A DNA stretch of 17,235 bases from contig JAFGPH010000396.1 in assembly GCA_016926135.1 (NCBI GenBank), forward strand, positions 1 to 17,235, given 5' to 3'. The notes under the pieces are model-generated. The model made no database searches. It was not told where the DNA came from and was given only the letters and a program-made list of their open reading frames with translations. Below are positions 12,375-17,235 of the stretch, in pieces. This stretch comes from Deltaproteobacteria bacterium. Lineage in GTDB: Bacteria; Desulfobacterota; DSM-4660; Desulfatiglandales; HGW-15. The position numbers were made by a program, and so were the translations under genes. The first letter of the stretch is position 1. Every line of letters begins with the position of its first letter.

Positions 12375-13526
12375 TCAATTCCCTCCCCGCGGTGCCTGAT
12401 TCAAGAGATCCATATACACCCCCTCCGTCTTGCTGACCATTTCGTCGATACTGAAACGGGAAACCACCTTTTCTCTGGCCGCCTCCCCCATCTTTCGAGC
12501 CAGGTAATTGTCCTTTAGAAGCCTGATGATAGCGGATGAGAGGGCGTCCACCTCCTCAGGCGGCACGAGGATCCCATTCAAACCATCATCAATCTGTTCG
12601 ACGATCCCGTCAATCCGGGTTGCCACAATCGGCCTTGCCATGGCCATGGCCTCCAGTGTGATCATTGGAAAGCCTTCTTTGATCGATGGGATAACCACGA
12701 TGTCCATGGTGGAGAGCAACGATCTGATGTCCCTTCGAAATCCTGCAAATAAGACTTTTCCCTGCAGTTTCATGCTCTCACACATCGACTTCAGTTTCGG
12801 ACCCAAAGGCCCATCGCCTATCAAGAGGATCTTTGCGTTGGGCGAGACCATGAGAATCTCCGGTACCGATCGGATGAGAAACTCAAAGCCCTTCTGCCAT
12901 ACCAGGCGGCCCACTGCGCCTATTAGCATAGCCTCCTCATCAATATGGAGGGCCTCTCTGATTTTGAGTCGATCCATTTCATCGCCTTTGGGAGAAAAGT
13001 GTTCCACCTCAATACCATTATAAATCTTTGTGACCTTACCTGCAGGAATTCGATGGTTGCTTGTCATCTGGTCCATAAGGGCATCAGAGACCACGACAAA
13101 CCGGTCAACAAAACGCTCTGAGAGCCGGTCGAAAAACCGATAAATTAGTCGCCGCAACGGAGACACCTCAAATCCCTCCACAGGCATCTGAACCGTGGAG
13201 ACGTAGAAGGCCTTTCCCGAAACCCCCTTGGCAATCCTCCCACAAAAATCGGCCCTCGCCCCCTGGCCGTGAACAATCTGAATGTCGTTTTCCCTGATAA
13301 TTCTCGCCAGCCTGAAGATCGTTGAGGGACTCACTCTTTTTGAAAAATCGATGGGGATGAATCGGACTTGTCCGTTGTGTATGGAGCGACAAAATGCCGC
13401 ATGGGGTTGAGAAGCTACGTGTATTCTGTATTCTGCCTGGGGAAGGGCATTGATGAGTTGGGCAAAACCCCTCTCTCCTCCTCCAAATTCCCTGTTTTGA
13501 ATGATGTATAGAAGGTTGACGGGCAT
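12375..13526 (-). CDS. Family 4 glycosyltransferase (GT-B fold)
   Basis: This is a probable cytoplasmic retaining glycosyltransferase. From ATG 13526 it has 383 residues. The N-terminus MPVNLLYIIQNREFGGGERG carries the GGGERG loop seen in many GT4 enzymes. HGQGARADFCGRIAK (87-101) and VVVSDA (144-149) belong to the acceptor half. AVGRLVWQKGFEFLI (204-218), IGDGP (236-240) and EGFPMITLEAMAM, with the EX7E pair Glu284 and Glu292, form the donor half. The frame is open upstream to 13727, but the extra 67 residues overlap the preceding gene, are basic and lack family similarity, so I reject that start. The chosen ATG is 13 nt after the preceding stop, though without a strong Shine-Dalgarno. The epimerase follows after one base. 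Confidence 0.92.
   Translation of the reverse strand: MPVNLLYIIQNREFGGGERGFAQLINALPQAEYRIHVASQPHAAFCRSIHNGQVRFIPIDFSKRVSPSTIFRLARIIRENDIQIVHGQGARADFCGRIAKGVSGKAFYVSTVQMPVEGFEVSPLRRLIYRFFDRLSERFVDRFVVVSDALMDQMTSNHRIPAGKVTKIYNGIEVEHFSPKGDEMDRLKIREALHIDEEAMLIGAVGRLVWQKGFEFLIRSVPEILMVSPNAKILLIGDGPLGPKLKSMCESMKLQGKVLFAGFRRDIRSLLSTMDIVVIPSIKEGFPMITLEAMAMARPIVATRIDGIVEQIDDGLNGILVPPEEVDALSSAIIRLLKDNYLARKMGEAAREKVVSRFSIDEMVSKTEGVYMDLLNQAPRGGN
12381..12388 (-). promoter_or_regulatory. Strong Shine-Dalgarno that decides a TTG start
   Basis: On the - strand GGGGAGGG lies 7 nt before the TTG at 12373. No ATG or GTG is placed as well for the epimerase gene, so this site supports TTG initiation inside the end of the upstream GT4 gene. 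Confidence 0.7.
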
Positions 13527-13539
13527 GGTAAGTGTCTGA

Positions 13540-15057
13540 TTACCCCTTTTGGGGAGGGTTTTGTTTCGGGTTCTTTTCAACCCGGTAGACCGTGAATGCC
13601 TCATTATCAAAACTGGCTTCGAGCCTTGGCCCGCCCGCACATGCAGCAATGTCCTCCAACTGAACTTGGTTCTGGGGGTGAAATTCCTTGTGGAAGACAT
13701 AATAATCGCCTTTGGAGAGGTCTGCACATTGATGGATCATGATGGAGTCTCGATTGGTCAGCATTCTCATAAGCCTGGGCTTGAAGAAAACGATGATACT
13801 ATCCGTGCTCGTGTCCTTCCTGACGTAGTCGAACATGGCGACGCTTGACTCAGAGAAGGGACCTGGAATGTGACGATCGTTGCGCAGATTATCCATCGCT
13901 CTTGCTGATGAGGACACCAGAAAGATACCGGCGATTGCGCACCAGAAGCCGGCGGTGAGATTACTGCCGACTCCAGGGGAGAACCTCAGTCTCACGAAGG
14001 TGGCCTTCATCCCGCTGAAGGTGAGATAGACATAGAAGGGCAGGAGTGGAATCAGAAAACGTATCCCGCCTTGGTGAGGATATAGGGCGCAAAGTAGCAT
14101 TGTAAACGAACCATAGAGAATGAAAAGATAGTCTTTGCGAAGATTCAGTGCCACGCCGGCCACGAGGAACGGGATTGTGCATAAATAGAAAACCGAAGAA
14201 GGAATCCCCAGGAAGCTGTAGAAGAACCTCGGGATGGCAACATAGTGAATCAGATTATCGGATATCGATTCGAATGTGATGTCCTTCAAAAGGGTGATGC
14301 TGGAGATATTTCCCGCGGGCAGTGACAAAGAAAGGGGGAGAAGCGCAGCGAGGAAGACAAAATACGGGACGGCGTTGAATAGAAGTCTTCTCCATTGACC
14401 GGGACCGTTTTCCTGCCTTGAGTGAATGATTTGACAAAACAGCAACACGGGCAGGAGTAAAATGCCGTTTGTCCGGATCAAACAGGCGCAGAACAGGGCC
14501 AGGCCGAGAAGGATCCCCGAGTACGCGGGATTTCCGGGATGTACACGCCGGACCGTAGAACGGTCAATCAGGAAAATACAGAGTGTGGAAAAGAATAGGA
14601 AAGGGATATCCGAAAGCACAAAATCATGGGATGACAGCAATCTCGGATTAAAGGCCAATAGCGAAACGACGATCAGGCGCTCCGTGACGTTGAGACGTCT
14701 CGAAAACAGCACAAAGCAACAAATCAGGAAGAGCAGAAAAAAGAACGTGTTGATGCTCTTTAGCGCGATGAAGTTAAGGCCGAAAGTAGTGAGCACCGGC
14801 CCAAGCAAAAAAGGCAGGCCCCACGGATACACGGTTGGGCCGATGATCCACGATGATTCGTGGATGGTGAAGGCGCTCCGATCGATATAATTCTCCATGT
14901 TGCCGTCAAGAATGCTTTTTGCCTGCATGATGTACGCGGAGAAGTCATCCCCCCAGTCGTGGCCAATGCTGAGCATGGCGTAACTGATCAGACCTGAAAC
15001 GGTCATTACCACCAATAGGGAGAAAGCGGAATGTATCCTCAGGGACCCTGACATCAT
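13540..15057 (-). CDS. GT-C type membrane glycosyltransferase / polytopic glycan protein
   Basis: This inner-membrane protein of 505 residues has about ten hydrophobic spans and a soluble C-terminal domain of roughly 110 residues. The first periplasmic loop holds DWGDDFSAYIMQA, with Asp34, Asp37 and Asp38. This acidic pair followed by a tyrosine is typical of the GT-C superfamily (PMT/GT39/GT83-like). YPWGLPFLLGP at about 77-87 matches the next conserved element, and LSDIPFLFFSTL resembles the following luminal-loop motif. It probably transfers a sugar from a polyprenyl-phosphate carrier, but a polymerase-like role cannot be excluded by eye. The ATG overlaps the stop of the GT9-like gene (ATGA, 15054-15057). 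A sampled stretch inside it (14101-14160) is 45% GC, clearly below the left half of the window. Confidence 0.78.
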   Translation of the reverse strand: MMSGSLRIHSAFSLLVVMTVSGLISYAMLSIGHDWGDDFSAYIMQAKSILDGNMENYIDRSAFTIHESSWIIGPTVYPWGLPFLLGPVLTTFGLNFIALKSINTFFFLLFLICCFVLFSRRLNVTERLIVVSLLAFNPRLLSSHDFVLSDIPFLFFSTLCIFLIDRSTVRRVHPGNPAYSGILLGLALFCACLIRTNGILLLPVLLFCQIIHSRQENGPGQWRRLLFNAVPYFVFLAALLPLSLSLPAGNISSITLLKDITFESISDNLIHYVAIPRFFYSFLGIPSSVFYLCTIPFLVAGVALNLRKDYLFILYGSFTMLLCALYPHQGGIRFLIPLLPFYVYLTFSGMKATFVRLRFSPGVGSNLTAGFWCAIAGIFLVSSSARAMDNLRNDRHIPGPFSESSVAMFDYVRKDTSTDSIIVFFKPRLMRMLTNRDSIMIHQCADLSKGDYYVFHKEFHPQNQVQLEDIAACAGGPRLEASFDNEAFTVYRVEKNPKQNPPQKG

Positions 15058-16043
15058 TTTTGCGTTTTCAGTCGGTAGAAATCCAATATTCCCCTCATCA
15101 CCGTTTCCACGCTGATATTCTCTATCCGCTCATCCGTGCCGCAGACTTTTTTCAAAAGCACATCTGAGCTTGCAGGAGGATTGCCGTGCCTGAAGAAACT
15201 GTGTGACTGGCCAAGCAACGCGATAATGTGAAGGGAGATGCCTTCCAGAAAATACACCAAGTTCGCAGGGCCGGTGTCGAGGCAAACAAAGAGGTCTGAG
15301 TTGGCGATAATGGAGATGCTCTCTGAAACGGAGTGCTTGCCCCTTGCGTCATAGATCCTGCTCTCCATTGGGTATCTTCCAGCGGGCTCTTCATCCACCA
15401 GTATGATCTTTGCTTCAGGGATATGGCTCAGGGTTTGAGATATGAGTGATTGGAAATTCCATGATCCCCAATTCTTATTGTAGGGATAGTAATCGCTCGT
15501 GCCCGTGGAACTGTTAATGGCAATGACATACTTCTCGTGTTCGGGAAACAGGTGCCGAATATACTGTTGCCCGAAACGTGCCTCTTCGGGTTGCCATTTC
15601 AAACAAGGCCGCAGTTGTGACGTATTTCTGAACCACCATTTCCCTAAGGGATAGGGGAGAATCAGGTCAAAATCTCTTGCCTTGCCTCTTTCTTTTAGTG
15701 CTCTTTCGATCGCCCGGGGGGTTGGGTAGGCCAACCCCCAAAGGGTGTCTCGTGTCTGATTTCTGCCCCATTCTTCAATGGCTACAATCCCTTTCACTCC
15801 CCCGATCCACTTGGCTGCCTCTTCAAGTCCGGGACGCAGCAAAAGTGTGATCTCAGCCTCGGGAATTGTTCCCTTTATGTATTTGACCGACTCGCTGAGG
15901 ATCATGGAGATATCCCCCAAGCCTCTTATCCAAGCCGTGGAAAAACGCCTCGCCCCCCTTCTTTTCGCCCTTTGAAGAAGGATATCCAGATCGAAAAGCC
16001 GGAACAGCAGCGAACTGATATACCTGGATAACAAGAGCTTCAT
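15054..16043 (-). CDS. Family 9 (heptosyltransferase-like) glycosyltransferase
   Basis: This is a probable cytoplasmic GT-B enzyme of the ADP-heptose:LPS heptosyltransferase superfamily, 329 residues from ATG 16043. The N-terminal domain shows FSTAWIRGLGDISMI, with the IRxLGD motif at about 39-44, then IPEAEITLLLRPG, the usual FPxAxI(T) strand. The C-terminal domain has the diagnostic SDLFVCLDTGPANL, with DTGP at 256-259 (family consensus NDTGPxH). Replacement of the usual His after DTGP by Asn, and the sparse similarity between the motifs, make it a divergent member, so the donor need not be heptose. The frame extends upstream to 16106. I prefer ATG 16043 because it follows the preceding stop by 16 nt and has AGGA nearby, although with only 3-nt spacing. 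The GT-C gene overlaps its stop. Confidence 0.8.
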   Translation of the reverse strand: MKLLLSRYISSLLFRLFDLDILLQRAKRRGARRFSTAWIRGLGDISMILSESVKYIKGTIPEAEITLLLRPGLEEAAKWIGGVKGIVAIEEWGRNQTRDTLWGLAYPTPRAIERALKERGKARDFDLILPYPLGKWWFRNTSQLRPCLKWQPEEARFGQQYIRHLFPEHEKYVIAINSSTGTSDYYPYNKNWGSWNFQSLISQTLSHIPEAKIILVDEEPAGRYPMESRIYDARGKHSVSESISIIANSDLFVCLDTGPANLVYFLEGISLHIIALLGQSHSFFRHGNPPASSDVLLKKVCGTDERIENISVETVMRGILDFYRLKTQK

Positions 16044-16059
16044 GGTTCCTGTGTTGCGT

Positions 16060-17184
16060 TTAGAGACTTTCACCTTTTCGCGTATTTGGAGAAAGTGTAT
16101 CAACATAAAGGCGGTAGGTCCGGTCAGCTACCGCATCCGGATCATGGCAGGAAAAAGGATATTCAGGTCTCCTGTCTGATTTCGAGACTTCGATAATCTT
16201 GTCAGCAAGTCTTTGTGGATTGATGCAATCGAGAACGAACCCAGGGCAATGTCGTCTGAATTCGGGCACGCAGCCCGGGAGAATCACCTTCACTCCCAAT
16301 GAAATCGCCTCCAGGCAGGTTCTTGGAAGGCCTTCGGTTCTTGAGGGAAGTGCAAACACACTGCAGCCCTGTATTAGACAGAGGGTGCGCTTGTGATTCA
16401 GTGGACCCAGGTAGAAGACACCGGGTGTTTTGATTTCTGAAAGAAAGGTCCTGTATTCGGGGGAACCTGTACTCAATTCCATAGGGCCTGCAAACACCAA
16501 CTGCCATCCATATCCTTTTGAAAGGAGGATTTTGAAAGCTCCCAGCAGATCAAAGATCCCTTTGTATTCAATAATCGCCCCGGCAAAACAGATATACGGT
16601 TTGCTCGGTTCAAGGCCACAAGCCGTGTTGAATTCCGTCAATTCATTCTCGGATTGCTTAAGGGGAAACTCAAAAGGGATGGGAACGGAGACACATTTAG
16701 TCTTCAGGTTTTCATCCGAGCAAATGAAATCGCAGATGTTCTCGGAGCTGCATATGATTCTCGTTGCAAGGCGGTAGTACAATAGGGAGGCCCTTTCATT
16801 TCTGACAGCCAAGTCGCGAATATCGCAGATTAGCGGGACCCCAAAAAGGCATGACAGGTAATGGATCGCCTTATAGGAGGTGATTGAATGGTAATGAACC
16901 AGTTGGATCCCGAGCAGTCTTGAGAGAATCAACATAACCAGAGGAGTCAGTATTCTTTCTGCATATCGCAAGAAAATACTTCGAGATCTGAAGTTTGGCA
17001 AGCATCTCAGGATGCATACTTTGGCTTCATTCTCAGCCAGTTTCTCCGCAGTGATATAGCGGGTCAAGACATAGATTCGCTTAACCTCTCCTTTCTCAGC
17101 GAGACTCCTGCTAAGGAGATCGAAGTAGACTGATGCGCCACCGGGGTAAGGAAAGAATAGTGGTGTTACAAGCAGTATTTTCAT
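16060..17184 (-). CDS. Family 4 glycosyltransferase (GT-B fold)
   Basis: This is a probable cytoplasmic retaining glycosyltransferase, 374 residues from ATG 17184. It begins MKILLVTPLFFPYPGGASVY with the glycine-rich loop, has CDIRDLAVRN near 120 and IICSSENICDFI in the acceptor half, then CFAGAIIEYKGIFDLLGAF and VFAGPMEL. It ends the catalytic part with the EX7E motif TEGLPRTCLEAISLG (Glu284, Glu292). A TTG at 17214 would lengthen it by ten residues, but the ATG at 17184 is the standard family start. It also forms an ATGA overlap with a frame entering from outside the window, the same coupling used elsewhere in this operon. A sampled stretch (16681-16740) is 43% GC, the lowest I counted. Confidence 0.9.
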   Translation of the reverse strand: MKILLVTPLFFPYPGGASVYFDLLSRSLAEKGEVKRIYVLTRYITAEKLAENEAKVCILRCLPNFRSRSIFLRYAERILTPLVMLILSRLLGIQLVHYHSITSYKAIHYLSCLFGVPLICDIRDLAVRNERASLLYYRLATRIICSSENICDFICSDENLKTKCVSVPIPFEFPLKQSENELTEFNTACGLEPSKPYICFAGAIIEYKGIFDLLGAFKILLSKGYGWQLVFAGPMELSTGSPEYRTFLSEIKTPGVFYLGPLNHKRTLCLIQGCSVFALPSRTEGLPRTCLEAISLGVKVILPGCVPEFRRHCPGFVLDCINPQRLADKIIEVSKSDRRPEYPFSCHDPDAVADRTYRLYVDTLSPNTRKGESL

Positions 17185-17235
17185 ATCCCTTGGCCCACGA
17201 AGCAGGCCTTCCAATCATTGATGGTGTCAGCTGAG
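17181..17235 (-). CDS. C-terminal end of an upstream operon gene (partial)
   Basis: A frame open from the window edge ends in TGA at 17183-17181, giving the 17-residue tail SADTINDWKACFVGQGI. Its stop overlaps the GT4 start as ATGA. That matches two other - strand junctions in this operon and is the main reason to call it. A second frame is also open at the edge, and the piece is too short to identify. Confidence 0.4.
   Translation of the reverse strand, partial: SADTINDWKACFVGQGI

Noticed and set aside
13527..13727. A 67-residue N-terminal extension of the GT4 gene
   Set aside because: It overlaps the preceding GT-C gene, is basic and low in family similarity, and the GT4 fold starts normally at the ATG at 13526.
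16044..16106. An upstream start for the GT9-like gene
   Set aside because: It would overlap the preceding GT4 by 47 bases and has no Shine-Dalgarno. ATG 16043 follows the stop codon and has AGGA nearby. Some doubt remains because of the short spacing.
1..17235. CRISPR arrays, tRNA or rRNA genes, IS elements or attachment sites
   Set aside because: No regularly spaced repeats of CRISPR size, no cloverleaf-like sequence, and no transposase or integrase frame were seen on either strand.

Overview
The window looks like a chromosomal segment of a Gram-negative, probably deltaproteobacterial (Desulfobacterota-type) organism. This is inferred from four things: high-GC housekeeping genes, a glycosyltransferase-rich surface-glycan operon that includes a heptosyltransferase-like gene, short G-rich octamer and AAGTGAC repeats between genes, and the valS-nadC pairing. 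No rRNA, tRNA or CRISPR array is visible, so the taxonomic call is tentative.

Left part, + strand (1-5412). The tail of an unidentified helical protein ends in an intrinsic terminator. It is followed by a tightly packed run: valS (valyl-tRNA synthetase), nadC (quinolinate phosphoribosyltransferase), a ZnuC-like metal ABC ATPase and a ZnuB-like permease. The genes overlap or nearly touch (8 bp, 4 bp, then a 1-nt gap), so they are probably translated from one mRNA. No metal-binding lipoprotein gene (znuA) is present.

Middle, + strand (5413-6902). A repeat-bearing spacer is followed by a SpoU/TrmH-type RNA methyltransferase. Two very small, strongly basic ORFs lie on either side of it: 34 codons at 5611-5715 (uncertain) and 46 codons at 6762-6902 (excellent Shine-Dalgarno). 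A hairpin with a T-run separates the methyltransferase from the 46-residue ORF.

Right part, - strand (17235 down to 7061). Nine reading frames form a surface-polysaccharide cluster. In order of transcription they are a partial frame, GT4, GT9-like, a GT-C membrane protein, GT4, an NAD-dependent epimerase, a SQD1/SqdB-like UDP-sulfoquinovose synthase, a second GT-C membrane protein, and a final GT4. ATGA overlaps and very short spacers bind the upper operon together. The sampled base composition drops from about 60-65% GC on the left and in the last GT4 to about 43-52% in the rest of the cluster. The change falls at 8267-8375, where a perfect 11-bp inverted repeat, an AAGTGAC repeat and a candidate promoter also lie.

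The most interesting content is the SQD1-like enzyme. It is translationally coupled to another sugar-nucleotide epimerase and surrounded by glycosyltransferases, and no recognisable sulfolipid-synthesis partner is nearby. The simplest inference is that this locus builds a surface glycan carrying sulfoquinovose or a related sulfonated sugar. The sequence alone cannot prove this.
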